Assembly: GCF_000178855.1 (NCBI RefSeq)
Contig: NZ_ADVG01000003.1
Span: 1,798,001 to 1,862,000 of the forward strand
Source: Ktedonobacter racemifer DSM 44963
GTDB lineage: Bacteria > Chloroflexota > Ktedonobacteria > Ktedonobacterales > Ktedonobacteraceae
DNA length: 64,000 nucleotides
Direction: 5' to 3'
The notes beneath the pieces were generated by a model. The model saw only the letters and a list, made by a program, of their open reading frames with translations, did no database searches and had not been told where the DNA came from. A program made the position numbers and the translations under genes. Positions 26,240 through 36,928 of the stretch are shown one piece after another. Positions within the stretch are counted from its first letter, which is position 1. Each line of letters starts with the position of its first letter.

Positions 26240-26394
26240 GTCTCAACAAGAATGCTGATTGCATTTACACAGACAGCAGACAAGAAGCCGCTTCTGAGGC
26301 GGCTTCTTGTCTGCTGTCTTGCTGTACTGCTCACCCTTCAGGGCAAATGCTAACCCTTGAGGTCAAAACCTGCTCACTCTTCACGTCATTTACC
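26240..26394 (-). repeat. 155-bp perfect inverted repeat, right copy
   Basis: Exact complement of 25387-25541. The segment between the copies is 698 bp and holds only the VOC gene. Confidence 0.9.
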
Positions 26395-26402
26395 AATATG
26401 CA

Positions 26403-28283
<1,881 letters not shown>

Positions 28284-28513
28284 GGTTCTTGCTCCTCTCT
28301 CTAAGAACAACGACAAGGATTCTATAGGATCAATCTCAGGCTGTCCAGGCTCAAGTGTCTTCTCGGCCATTGTTCACCCCTTTTTGCCCTTCTCTTATCA
28401 GTGCGCCTGGAAATCGAGTTATGTAGAACGAGTTGAAAGAGGAGGCATCGTATGTTGAAAATGTACGAATACTTCCTCTTCTCTATGAGCGCGATAGACG
28501 CGAGAGACACTTC

Positions 28514-30430
28514 TTACTCTGGCTTAATGGGGAGCCAGACCTGCATGGGCCCAGCCTCGCGATTGGCCCAGGAGTAGTAAGGGATAGCGGTCAGCGTCGC
28601 CGGGGCGTAGGTCGGTTGTTCCTCGCCATAGGTGCGGTAGAGTTGTTGTTGCCAGCCTGTGTCTGTACGCGCGAAGGCTGATGTTTGAGCAGTGACGACG
28701 CCACCCAGAAGGTTTTCAGCGTAGTGCTCGCTCCACTGAAAGTCTTTGGGTAGGTACAGATCCCAGACATCGGCCTCGTGGTCGGACTGCTCGACACAGT
28801 AGACCAGCGGACCGCGCAGCAGAGCAACGCGCCCATTATTGTTTGAGATGTATGGATGGCTGGTCACGGCGCGCATGAGCAGTGGCAACACAAGTTCTAC
28901 CTGGTCGCCGGGTTGCCAGGTGCGTTCGATGCGATAATAGCTGCCAGGCTGGATGGGAGGAGGGAGTGTTTCACCATTGACGCTGACCGTCGCGCCATGC
29001 GCCCAGGCAGGGATGCGCAGATTGAGGCCAAAGATAGCGTTTGCCTGTTTGGGCTCGATGCTGAGCTTGATCTTACCTTCCCAGGGATAGTTGCTGGTCT
29101 GCTTACATTTGAGCACGCTACCTTGTGGCAAACGCACATTGGCCTCACTACTCGTGTAGAGGTGAACCCAGAGGTCAGCGTCCGAGGTTGTGTAGATGTA
29201 ACCCGGAAGCGAGGCCAGCAAGCGCGCTACGTTGGGTGGGCAGCAGGCAGTCCCGAACCAGGGCTGACGTCGATGCCTGCCACGGTCCGCCAGGGGATTC
29301 TGATAGAAGTAGCTCTCACCATCCAGCGAGATACCAGCGAGCATGCCATTGTAGAGGGTGAGTTCCATAGCGTCGGCATAAAGGGCATTTCCGGTGAGTA
29401 GAAGGAGGCGCCAGGCCCACATGATATGCGCGATGGCGGCGCAGGTCTCGGTATACGCCTGGTCGTTTGGTAGCTCATAGCTCTCACCAACGGCCTCACC
29501 ATCGTAGCGTGATCCGACACCTCCCGTGACATAGACTTTATGCTGCTGTAGGTCTGCCCAGAGGGCATTGATCGCATGCAAGAGAGCCTGTTCACCGGTT
29601 TCTGTGTAGGCGTCAGTGGCTCCGGCGTAAAGATAGAGAGCACGGACAGCGTGTCCCACTACCTCGTCTTGCTGGCGGAAGGGCGCGTGATCCTGGTAAT
29701 ATGGCTTGCCGCTGATAATGGGAGGCTGTTGACCACGATTGTCGATGAAGAACTGTGCCAGTTTAAGATAGCGCTCCTCGCCCGTATCGCGGGCCAGTTC
29801 GACCAGGGCCATCTCTATCTCAGGGTGTCCACAAGTGCCAGGGCGCTTGCCGGGGCCAAAGACGCTATCGATATAGTCAGCGAAGCGGGTGGCGACATCC
29901 AGCAGGGTTGTCTTGCCCGTGGCGCGGTGGTGCGCTACGGCAGCCTGGATCAGGTGTCCTGCGCAGTAGAGTTCGTGCATGACCTGTAAGTCTGTCCAGC
30001 GCTTATCGGCGTTCTCGAAGGTAAAATACGTGTTCAGGTAGCCGTCTTCACCCTGGGCGGCGGCGATCAGTCCAATGACCTCATCAACTAGCGCTTCCAG
30101 TTTCTCATCCTTCTCGGCTGCAAGTGTCCAGGCTACGGCTTCGACCCATTTGTACACATCGGAGTCGTTGAAGAAACGCCCCTGGAAGGGACTCTCGACC
30201 TGGCCCGCCGCGCGCCGGAAGTTGTCGAGACGTCCCGTCTGCACGCATTGCTGGTACTGCGAAGGAAGTGTGATGTTACGATTGATCTGGCGGCGTGGTT
30301 CCCAGAAACGATCTTGCAGGCGCACCTGGCGCAAGTGTAATGGATGCAGGCGTGCCTGTGGGCTGTAAGTGGTATCTACTACGAATGGCTCGTGAAGGTG
30401 AGTATGTGATTCTATTTGTCGCAGAGTCAT
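28514..30430 (-). CDS. GH127 beta-L-arabinofuranosidase
   Basis: About 638 residues, the clearer GH127 member. The family opening QVRLQDRFWEPRRQINRN is near the N-terminus. The catalytic region has AYTETCAAIAHIMWAWRL (Glu and zinc Cys) and WFGTACCPPNVARLLASLPG (the two Cys, one being the nucleophile). SWANREAGPMQVWLPI closes the C-terminus. No signal peptide. The start is ATG 30430; a GTG at 30478, only 5 bases after the permease stop, is an alternative. It is downstream of the two ABC permease genes on the same strand, so sugar taken up by the transporter is probably trimmed here in the cytoplasm. Confidence 0.87.
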   Translation of the reverse strand: MTLRQIESHTHLHEPFVVDTTYSPQARLHPLHLRQVRLQDRFWEPRRQINRNITLPSQYQQCVQTGRLDNFRRAAGQVESPFQGRFFNDSDVYKWVEAVAWTLAAEKDEKLEALVDEVIGLIAAAQGEDGYLNTYFTFENADKRWTDLQVMHELYCAGHLIQAAVAHHRATGKTTLLDVATRFADYIDSVFGPGKRPGTCGHPEIEMALVELARDTGEERYLKLAQFFIDNRGQQPPIISGKPYYQDHAPFRQQDEVVGHAVRALYLYAGATDAYTETGEQALLHAINALWADLQQHKVYVTGGVGSRYDGEAVGESYELPNDQAYTETCAAIAHIMWAWRLLLLTGNALYADAMELTLYNGMLAGISLDGESYFYQNPLADRGRHRRQPWFGTACCPPNVARLLASLPGYIYTTSDADLWVHLYTSSEANVRLPQGSVLKCKQTSNYPWEGKIKLSIEPKQANAIFGLNLRIPAWAHGATVSVNGETLPPPIQPGSYYRIERTWQPGDQVELVLPLLMRAVTSHPYISNNNGRVALLRGPLVYCVEQSDHEADVWDLYLPKDFQWSEHYAENLLGGVVTAQTSAFARTDTGWQQQLYRTYGEEQPTYAPATLTAIPYYSWANREAGPMQVWLPIKPE

Positions 30431-30482
30431 GGTTTTGTAGAACCTTTCATTGTCAAAAGTGGGCGCGGAAAAAGCCACCTCG

Positions 30483-31355
30483 CTACGATTTTATGGCACC
30501 GGCGATCAGGCCATTGATGTAATAGCGCTGAAGCAGCAGGAAAACGATAATACAAGGGAGTATCGTAATGGTCATTCCGGCCTGGATAGCTCCCCAGTCT
30601 ACCGTTCCATATTGTCCGCTTTGTGCGCTGATGAGATAGACGGGCATAGTGTATTGATCGCTATCCGTCATAAAGATGAGAGCAGCCAGAAACTCGTTCC
30701 AAGCGGCGAATATCGCGAACAGTGCCACCGTGACCACGCCGGGAAAGATGACATGGATGAGCACGCGGTAAAGCACACTTACTGAGCTGCAACCATCAAT
30801 ATAGCCCGCCTCCTCTAACTCTTTAGGCACGCTATCGAACGAGTTGCGCATCATAAAGATGGCGAAGGGGAGTTGGAAAGTCGTGTAGACCAGAGCCAGT
30901 CCCAGAAGTGTGTTCTGGAGCCCTAAGGAATGTAAGAGCAGGAATAGGGGCGTCAGGATGGATTGGAAGGGAATCATCATCGTGGCAAGAATGACCATAA
31001 AGATGATGTCTTTCCCCGGAAACTTGAAGCGTGAGAAGCCGTAGCCTCCTAGAATGCTGAGCACGAGCGTCAAGACAACTGTGACAATAACGACAAAGCC
31101 GCTATTGAGCAGATAATTGACGATACCAGTGTTCAAGATGCTGGTATAATTCTCGAAAGAGATGTGTGACGGCAGAAATGTCGCTGGCGATTGCATGGAC
31201 TCGCTGGCTGGCTTCAGGCTGGCAAGGATAGACCATCCTATGGGAAAGAGAAAGATCAGGGCGAGTACAGTGCAAACGATATAGTAGAGCGCACGGGTTA
31301 CAGGCGCTTTGGCCTGAAGGCGGTGCTTTGATTGAACTTTCATTGGGATAGCCAT
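30483..31355 (-). CDS. ABC sugar permease, MalG-like (CUT1)
   Basis: A 290-residue membrane protein with about six transmembrane segments, of the carbohydrate uptake (CUT1) permease type. The cytoplasmic EAA loop that contacts the ATPase reads ELEEAGYIDGCSSVSVLYRV (about 190-210), followed by LIHVIFPGVVTVALFAI. The N-terminal ALYYIVCTVLALIFLFPIGW and ESMQSPATFLPSHISFENY are typical for MalG/LacG subunits. It lies about 40 bases after the MalF-like partner and ahead of the GH127 genes. No ATPase gene (MsmX-like) is in the cluster, which is common: one ATPase encoded elsewhere serves several CUT1 systems. Confidence 0.88.
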   Translation of the reverse strand: MAIPMKVQSKHRLQAKAPVTRALYYIVCTVLALIFLFPIGWSILASLKPASESMQSPATFLPSHISFENYTSILNTGIVNYLLNSGFVVIVTVVLTLVLSILGGYGFSRFKFPGKDIIFMVILATMMIPFQSILTPLFLLLHSLGLQNTLLGLALVYTTFQLPFAIFMMRNSFDSVPKELEEAGYIDGCSSVSVLYRVLIHVIFPGVVTVALFAIFAAWNEFLAALIFMTDSDQYTMPVYLISAQSGQYGTVDWGAIQAGMTITILPCIIVFLLLQRYYINGLIAGAIKS

Positions 31356-31394
31356 GCTACTTAAGCCTTCCTTTCTCGAAAAAGGACCGCACCT

Positions 31395-32330
31395 CTAGTA
31401 TTGAGTATCATCGCGTAAGAGATATAACTGAATGACGCTCAGGATAATCAGAATGATGAGCAGGATGATAGAAAGCGCCGAGCCGTAGCCAAGCTTGTAG
31501 TACGTAAACGAATTGTTGTAGATCCAGTACACAACCGTAATGGTGGAGTTTTGTGGACCACCGTGCGTCATAACATAGAACTGGTCGAACGCCAGGTATG
31601 AGCCAATCACTGAGAGCACAAGTGCCAGCGCGAAGGTACGTTTCAAGAGCGGCAGCATGATATAACGGATGCGCGCCCAACGTCCAGCGCCATCCACGTT
31701 GGCAGCCGCCAGCAACTCATTGGGAATGGCATTCATCCCCACGACCAGGAAGATCATCGTTGAACCTACAGTTTTCCAGACGACCATGACGCCGATAGCA
31801 ATGAGCGATGTTGTCGAATCAGCAAGCCAGACGATGGGTTCTTTGATGAGATGCAGACGCAGCAAAACGCTGTCAAAGATGCCAAACTGATCGTTAAACA
31901 TCCATGTCCAGAGCAGGCTCGCCGTGCTAAGACCAATCACAACGGGGATAAAGTATGCCGTGCGAAAGACTCCTACCCCCGGTACCTGCTGACGAATGAG
32001 TAGAGCCAGGATAAAGGCAATAATAAAGATCGCAGGCGTCACAATGATCGTGTATTTGGTTGTGAACCACAGGCTCTGCCAGAATGTGCTATCCGAGGCC
32101 ATCTGGATATAGTTTTGCAGTCCGATGAAGTGATGGTCACCAAGCAGGGGCCAGTCATAGAGAGACATAACAGCCGTCATGATGAGCGGAACCAGGAAGA
32201 AGACCGCCACGAAGAGCACGCTGGGGAGAACGAATAAGATCCCGGCCCAACGCTGTTTCCGCTCGAATCTGCCGGATGCACGCGTCTGCTTTTTCCCTAC
32301 AAGCACACTTTGACTGCTTTGGGCGTACAT
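31395..32330 (-). CDS. ABC sugar permease, MalF-like (CUT1)
   Basis: A 311-residue permease with about six transmembrane segments. The N-terminal ILFVLPSVLFVAVFFLVPLI is the first segment. The EAA loop is LLAAANVDGAGRWARIRYIM (about 205-225), and PLLKRTFALALVLSVIGSYL follows. It pairs with the MalG-like protein to form the membrane channel. The start is ATG 32330, about 8 bases after AAAGGA; the ATG two codons upstream is too close. Its promoter side has been interrupted by a TnpB element (32366-33615) inserted just upstream of the ribosome site, separating it from the binding-protein gene. Confidence 0.87.
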   Translation of the reverse strand: MYAQSSQSVLVGKKQTRASGRFERKQRWAGILFVLPSVLFVAVFFLVPLIMTAVMSLYDWPLLGDHHFIGLQNYIQMASDSTFWQSLWFTTKYTIIVTPAIFIIAFILALLIRQQVPGVGVFRTAYFIPVVIGLSTASLLWTWMFNDQFGIFDSVLLRLHLIKEPIVWLADSTTSLIAIGVMVVWKTVGSTMIFLVVGMNAIPNELLAAANVDGAGRWARIRYIMLPLLKRTFALALVLSVIGSYLAFDQFYVMTHGGPQNSTITVVYWIYNNSFTYYKLGYGSALSIILLIILIILSVIQLYLLRDDTQY

Positions 32331-32365
32331 AAACATGTCCTTTCTACCAGAAAAGCGCCTTTGAG

Positions 32366-33615
32366 GGCCCCTGGCTTGAGCCATGGGGGTGCGCAGAGGC
32401 GTTCCTTGTTCGGGGAAGGGTGGTCATTTCCGTATTCGCACCCCTCCATGAGAATCCATAGGTATGAACAAGACCTATCGATTCCGGCTGTATCCGACCA
32501 AGAAACAGCAACGTCTGCTCAACGAGTGGCTCGCCCTCTGCTGCGAGACCTATAATGCTGCCCTGCAAGAGCGGCGCGATGCCTACCGCATGGCTGGGGT
32601 CTCCCTTGGCTTCGCCCACCAGTGCGCGGAACTCCCCGCGTGCAAAGCGGTGCGCCCGGAACTCGCACAGGTCAACGCCCAGGTCTTGCAGAACGTGCTC
32701 AAGCGCGTGGACCTGGCCTTCCAGGCCTTCTTTCGTGGGCGCAAGAAGGGCGAGAAGATTGGCTTCCCACGCTACAAATCCAGGTTTAGCTATCATAGCC
32801 TCACCTTTCCTCAGTACGGCGAGAAGGGCTGTTTCTCCCTCTCGGGCGACGGCAAGCTGGTCCTCTCCAAACTCGGCCATGTCAAGATGGTCCAGCACCG
32901 GCGCATGCAGGGCACCCCCAAGACCGCCATCGTCAAGTGCTCCCCCACGGGCAAGTGGTTCGTTTCGATCTGCTGCGCCCAGGTCGGACCCGAGGTCCTG
33001 CCCCCGTCAGATGCCTGAGTGGGCGTGGACGTCGGGCTCACCACCTTCGCCACCCTCTCCGATGGCACCGCCATTGCCAACCCCAGGTTCTTTCGCGCGG
33101 AAGAGCAGGCTCTCGCCAAGGCCCAACGCCGCCTCGCCAAAACGGCGAAAGGAAGCAAAGAGCGGGCCAAACGCCGTCAAGTGGTCGCCCGGGTGCATGA
33201 ACGCATCGCCAACCGGCGGGAGAACTTCGTCCAGCAGGAGTCGCGGCGCCTGATCAACCGCTATGGGCTGATCGCGGTTGAGGCCCTGGTGGTCCGCAGC
33301 ATGGCCAAGAACCCCTCCTTGTCCAAATCGATCAGTGATGCAGCCTGGTCGGCCTTTTTCGCCGCCCTGGTCGCCAAAGCGGAGGACGCTGGGCGACGCG
33401 TGGTGAAAGTGCCCCCTGCATACACCTCACAGACCTGCTCGGCCTGTGGTCATCGCCAGCCCATGCCCCTCTCGGTCCGCCTCTATGAGTGCTCCGCCTG
33501 CGGCCTGGTGATCGAGCGAGATCACAATGCCAGCTTGAATATCTTAGAACAAGCCGTGGGACGACACGGCTGCGTCATTCCGCAAGCCCCCGCCTTGTAG
33601 GCGTGGGGAGTCGTC
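32366..33615 (+). mobile_element. TnpB-only IS605-family element inside the sugar operon
   Basis: The left-end hairpin CCCCTGG-CTTGAG-CCATGGGG (about 32367-32390) and right-end hairpin CCCCCGCC-TTGTA-GGCGTGGGG (about 33587-33609) frame a single tnpB read on the plus strand, opposite to the operon. There is no transposase gene. Confidence 0.75.
32464..33600 (+). pseudogene. tnpB: TnpB, interrupted by one in-frame stop codon
   Basis: Reads continuously for 379 codons except for a single TGA at 33016-33018, just before the RuvC-I motif VGVDVGLTTFATLSDG. Upstream is the N-terminal half (MNKTYRFRLYPTKKQQRLLN through SICCAQVGPEVLPPSDA). Downstream are the RuvC-II region IAVEALVVRS (Glu), the zinc ribbon CSACGHRQPMPLSVRLYECSACG, and RuvC-III VIERDHNASLNIL. 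The codon right after TGA is GTG, so ribosomes could restart and make two halves. No other damage is seen, so the mutation looks recent. If read through it would be a normal-length TnpB. Confidence 0.75.
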
Positions 33616-33689
33616 ACTAAATAGCACGGCGAGAAGTGGCATAAACCAGGAGAATCGCAGCGCCGGAGTATTTAGTCGAGAAGTGCCTA

Positions 33690-33750
33690 AGAGGTATCTC
33701 AGGCGATGTTGCGTCGTATATGATGCGACATAACATCGCCTAGAACCTCT
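33690..33750 (-). promoter_or_regulatory. Intercistronic hairpin after the sugar-binding-protein gene
   Basis: Arms AGGCGATGTT and AACATCGCCT enclose a further self-complementary stretch (GCGTCG...GATGCGAC), flanked by AGAGGT/ACCTCT. It lies 20-80 bases after the stop codon of the binding-protein gene and has no T-run. Such structures often stabilise the binding-protein mRNA so that more of it is made than of the permeases. Confidence 0.5.
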
Positions 33751-33767
33751 GACGCCGATTGGATAGC

Positions 33768-35045
33768 TTAGCTATTGAGTATCTTGGTGAACTGGTCTTG
33801 ACCTGTCTTCATGGCGTTATCGACCTGTCCATCGAAGATAGCCTTTTGCAGCATAGCCAGCCAGGGACCATTTGTGTCGTTAAAGAGTTGATTATAGTGG
33901 ACCGAATAGGGTGTACGACCCTTTGCCATGGCCTGCGATGTGGTAACATAGCGTGGATCGAGCTTGCTATATTTGTTCTCAGCAAGGTCGGTACGGACTG
34001 GAATACTACCGTTTTTGGCGAACTGGTTGATCTGGACATCCTCAGAGAGCGCCCACTTGATAAAGTCGGAGGCTTCATTGACGTGCTTGGAGCCACGAGG
34101 AATGCCGATGGTATCTCCACCCGCGAAGGATGAGAAACTGCCGTTTTCGCCAGGCAGATAGGTAATGCCGAAATCGATATCTGGATGCTGCTTCTTGAGC
34201 GTGCCGATTGAGAAGGCTCCACTACCCACCATGCCGACTTTACCTGTGGAGAAGGCATTCAGCCCGTTTGAGCCATCATCGACCTTGGCACCTGCGGGAA
34301 TCTGTCCCTCGTCCCACAGGCGTTTGTAGAAGTTCAGCGCGTCCTTAACTGCGGGGGATGAAGTGATGGTCGCCGTCTTGCCATCATCACTCAGCACATC
34401 GCCGCCGCTGGCCCAGATGTAGGGAAGATAGGTGAAAGCATTGCAGCCCGCGCAGCGACCGGAGAAGTAGTATCCCTTCACGCCGTTGCCGAGCGCGGTA
34501 ATCTTCTTGGAATATGTCTCTAGCTCGCTCCAGTTGGTCGGAGGCTTGTTTGCGTCCAGTCCTGCCTGCTGGAAGAGTTTCTTGTTATAGAGGAGCACCG
34601 AACCCTCGGCGCTGAAGGGCAGAGCATAGAGTTTGTCATTGTAAGTAGAAAGGCGAATGTGGGAAGGGCTGAGTTTATCATAGAACGAGAGCGAATGCGC
34701 CATATTGGTAATATCGGTCATCTCGTTAGCAGCCGCGAAAGAAGGCATATATACGAGATCGATAGCTACGACATCAGGCGAGTCTCCGCCCGCGACAGCG
34801 GTACCAAACTTGGTCACAAACTGCGCGTCTGGAATGGTCGTCAGTTTAACCTGCGTTTTGTGGCTGGCGTTATAGGTGGTGACCAGTGGGCGTACAAAAT
34901 TCTCATCAGCCGCGCGAACCCAGAAGGAGATCGTATTGGCGTCGGACCCATTTGACCCCAGTGCCGAACAGCCGAGCAGGCTTGTTGAGACGGCTACACA
35001 AGCGAACAGCAGGCTTACAGCCCGCCATAAGTTTCGCATCTTCAT
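33768..35045 (-). CDS. ABC sugar-binding lipoprotein (SBP family 1)
   Basis: A 425-residue extracellular solute-binding protein of the carbohydrate class. The lipoprotein signal is a Lys/Arg start, a hydrophobic run, then STSLLGC with Cys about 26. SBP_bac_1 landmarks are ISFWVRAADENFVRPLVTTY, VAGGDSPDVVAIDLVYMPSF, LSTYNDKLYALPFSAEGSVL and FAGGDTIGIPRGSKHVNEAS. It delivers an oligosaccharide, probably arabinose-containing judging by the downstream GH127 genes, to the MalF/MalG-like permeases. The start is ATG 35045, 11 bases after AGGAAAGGA. It is the first structural gene after lacI-type 35293-36354; the TnpB element now follows it. Confidence 0.88.
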   Translation of the reverse strand: MKMRNLWRAVSLLFACVAVSTSLLGCSALGSNGSDANTISFWVRAADENFVRPLVTTYNASHKTQVKLTTIPDAQFVTKFGTAVAGGDSPDVVAIDLVYMPSFAAANEMTDITNMAHSLSFYDKLSPSHIRLSTYNDKLYALPFSAEGSVLLYNKKLFQQAGLDANKPPTNWSELETYSKKITALGNGVKGYYFSGRCAGCNAFTYLPYIWASGGDVLSDDGKTATITSSPAVKDALNFYKRLWDEGQIPAGAKVDDGSNGLNAFSTGKVGMVGSGAFSIGTLKKQHPDIDFGITYLPGENGSFSSFAGGDTIGIPRGSKHVNEASDFIKWALSEDVQINQFAKNGSIPVRTDLAENKYSKLDPRYVTTSQAMAKGRTPYSVHYNQLFNDTNGPWLAMLQKAIFDGQVDNAMKTGQDQFTKILNS

Positions 35046-35292
35046 TGCTAAATATCCTTTCCTCTTCGTTTGATGTGCTGCAATGCACCCAATACCCGTT
35101 CCTGGTGAAAAACTATGGAGGCTCTACCTTGTTTGGGTTCCCCCTTTCTAGAAGCATTCAACATGTCTACATGTTGCAATTATGTCCGCATGACGGCAAA
35201 ACATGTCCTGACCATTACATTAGAGAGTGATGATCCCTGTGATATGTCTACAGACAGTTGTGAAAATACTTTCCTAATAAGTGGAAGTTGTT
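35046..35292 (-). promoter_or_regulatory. Upstream region of the sugar operon with phased repeats
   Basis: Between the regulator and the binding-protein gene. It holds a palindrome CAACATG-TCTA-CATGTTG (35159-35176) and four copies of ATGTC(C/T) at 35163, 35182, 35203 and 35244, spaced about 19-21 bases or twice that, so all fall on one face of the helix. A weak match to the LacI-type operator lies near 35258. No clear -35/-10 pair was found. Confidence 0.4.
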
Positions 35293-36354
35293 TTATAGGT
35301 TGGGCACCGAATCGTGGCTTCCACAGGAAGCGCGTATGACCAGGTGACAAGGATGTCGGATGACACCCGTCTCTCTTGAGCCATCTATCATCGCTAGCAG
35401 GCGACTACCTGCCAGTTGTCCCAGGTGATAGATGTCCAGGTCAACAGTCGTCAGTGGTGGGCGGCTGGACGCCGCGATGATCTCCCAGTTGTCGAAGCCG
35501 ATGACGGCGATGTCATCAGGAACCTTCCTCCCCAGTTCTCGTAGCATGTCAATAGTGCCACGAGCTATTTGATCGTTGCCACAAAATATCGCATCTACTT
35601 GTGGGTCAGAGGTTATGAGAAATTGAGTGGCGTTGTATCCCCAGCTTTCTTGCCAAGGCCCGGAGAGAAAACGTTGCTCGTGGGTAGCCAGCCCGGCCTC
35701 CTTAAGTACCTGGCGCACTGCTTTCTGTCGCAACTGCGTCGACTCAAAGTGGCTTGGTCCCATGATATGGCTGATATGGCGTCGTCCGTGCTCGACAAGA
35801 TGCTCAATAGCAAGACGCGCACCCTGTTCGTCATCAGGTAAGATACAGAGTGCATTTCCTTCTTTTACCTGTGTATAGGCGTAGAGCACTGGTAGGCCCG
35901 TTTGCCCAACGTCGATAGCGGGACGCGGATCAGTCCGGCGCGAGGTAACAATGATACCGTCAACACGCTTGCTGAGCAGTGTCTCAATGTACTGACGCTC
36001 ACGTTGGGCATCGTCGCGCGCGTCACAGAGAAAGACCAGAATCTGCGCTGTACCAAGCGCGTCCTCAATACCCTTCATCAAGGGGATGCTAAAGCGCCCG
36101 TAGCTATCAGTTGTGAGCAGACCGACGGTATAGCTGCGACCTCGTAACAGATTTTGTGCCATCATGTTTGGGCGAAATCCCAGGCGTGTCGCCACTTCTT
36201 GAATGCGCTCACGCGTCTCGGACTTCAGTTTTCCCTGTCCATTGAGGGCTTTCGATACCGTGCCAATGCTCACACCGGCTTCGCGCGCTACATCGTGGAT
36301 AGTCACGCTCTGCATCTGTCGACTAACGGATTCATTACTTAATTCGCTACTCAC
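35293..36354 (-). CDS. LacI-family transcriptional regulator of the sugar operon
   Basis: A 353-residue repressor. The N-terminal helix-turn-helix is textbook LacI: VTIHDVAREAGVSIGTVSKA then LNGQGKLKSETRERIQEVA, with hinge helix MAQNLLRGRSYTVGLLT. The periplasmic-binding-protein-like core follows, including GNDQIARGTIDMLRELG and DDIAVIGFDNWEIIAASSRP. The start is GTG 36354, 7 bases after GGAG. It has its own promoter (36406-36434) with a perfect palindrome right after it, so it probably represses itself. Being just upstream of the binding-protein gene on the same strand, it is the likely specific regulator of the arabinoside locus, releasing DNA when the sugar binds. Confidence 0.9.
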   Translation of the reverse strand: MSSELSNESVSRQMQSVTIHDVAREAGVSIGTVSKALNGQGKLKSETRERIQEVATRLGFRPNMMAQNLLRGRSYTVGLLTTDSYGRFSIPLMKGIEDALGTAQILVFLCDARDDAQRERQYIETLLSKRVDGIIVTSRRTDPRPAIDVGQTGLPVLYAYTQVKEGNALCILPDDEQGARLAIEHLVEHGRRHISHIMGPSHFESTQLRQKAVRQVLKEAGLATHEQRFLSGPWQESWGYNATQFLITSDPQVDAIFCGNDQIARGTIDMLRELGRKVPDDIAVIGFDNWEIIAASSRPPLTTVDLDIYHLGQLAGSRLLAMIDGSRETGVIRHPCHLVIRASCGSHDSVPNL

Positions 36355-36374
36355 GTATCTCTCCAAATGATCTG

Positions 36375-36396
36375 GTAAGGAAAAGCTTTTCCTTAC
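36375..36396. promoter_or_regulatory. LacI-type operator, perfect 22-bp palindrome
   Basis: Centre AAGGAAAAGCTTTTCCTT, extended by GT and AC at the ends. It lies just downstream of the expected transcription start and 21 bases upstream of the start codon. A second site, 17 of 22 bases matching, is at 36501-36522, about 126 bases (12 helical turns) away, so looping is possible. Confidence 0.8.
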
Positions 36397-36405
36397 TACA
36401 AATAT

Positions 36406-36434
36406 AGATTACCCTCAATTTATGGCCCTGTCAA
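36406..36434 (-). promoter_or_regulatory. Promoter of the LacI-family regulator
   Basis: On the minus strand: TTGACA (36429-36434), 17-base spacer, TAATCT (36406-36411). Confidence 0.8.
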
Positions 36435-36500
36435 GGGATATAACGGCGAATATAGCGCCTTTTTGCCGAAAAATAGATGACAGCTAGGCTCAAAGAGCTA

Positions 36501-36522
36501 GTAAAGAAAAGGGTTTCCTGAT
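36501..36522. promoter_or_regulatory. Second, weaker LacI-type operator
   Basis: GTAAAGAAAAGGGTTTCCTG and two further bases match the perfect operator at 36375-36396 at 17 of 22 positions. Confidence 0.45.
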
Positions 36523-36702
36523 TTTTATGAATACAGAGAACGGCCCAGAAAGCCCGCTCTTTCTAAGGCGGGGATGAATGGGCGTTCCTTTCGGGCTGGG
36601 TGGGTGGAGAGGAAGCATCGCTCTTCTTTCGCACGGTGTTCTCCACAGGATGAAGAACGATCATCGTCTTGTATTGTCTCACGCTTGCGCGCGAAGCTCA
36701 TT

Positions 36703-36843
36703 TCAGTCAGAGCGCCGGATCCGGTATCCTCCTCTTCGACCTACCTGAAGAGCGCGGAGTTGCTTCTCACGAATCCATTTCCGAACGGTACGTCGTCGAG
36801 TGACCGGAAGAAGCCTGCTCAACTGGAATAGCTGTGTAGGCAT
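36703..36843 (-). CDS. Small MerR/excisionase-type HTH protein
   Basis: 46 residues: MPTQLFQLSRLLPVTRRRTV, then RKWIREKQLRALQVGRRGGY, then RIRRSD and a stop. This is the compact winged helix-turn-helix of excisionase-like proteins (family form: V.RWI..G.L.A...G..YRI...D). It is divergent from the tnpB of the same element. The frame is longer upstream (to 37119), but that part overlaps tnpB and looks like chance. No good ribosome site is seen. It might bind the element end; alternatively it is a remnant of an IS607-type tnpA, whose N-terminal domain looks similar. Confidence 0.4.
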   Translation of the reverse strand: MPTQLFQLSRLLPVTRRRTVRKWIREKQLRALQVGRRGGYRIRRSD

Positions 36844-36928
36844 GTGAACGTGGAGAAAGACACGAGGGACGGGCAGTAGTCCCATCTCTTTCTCAAGAGA
36901 TATTCTGCATTGGAAGGCAACGCACGTC

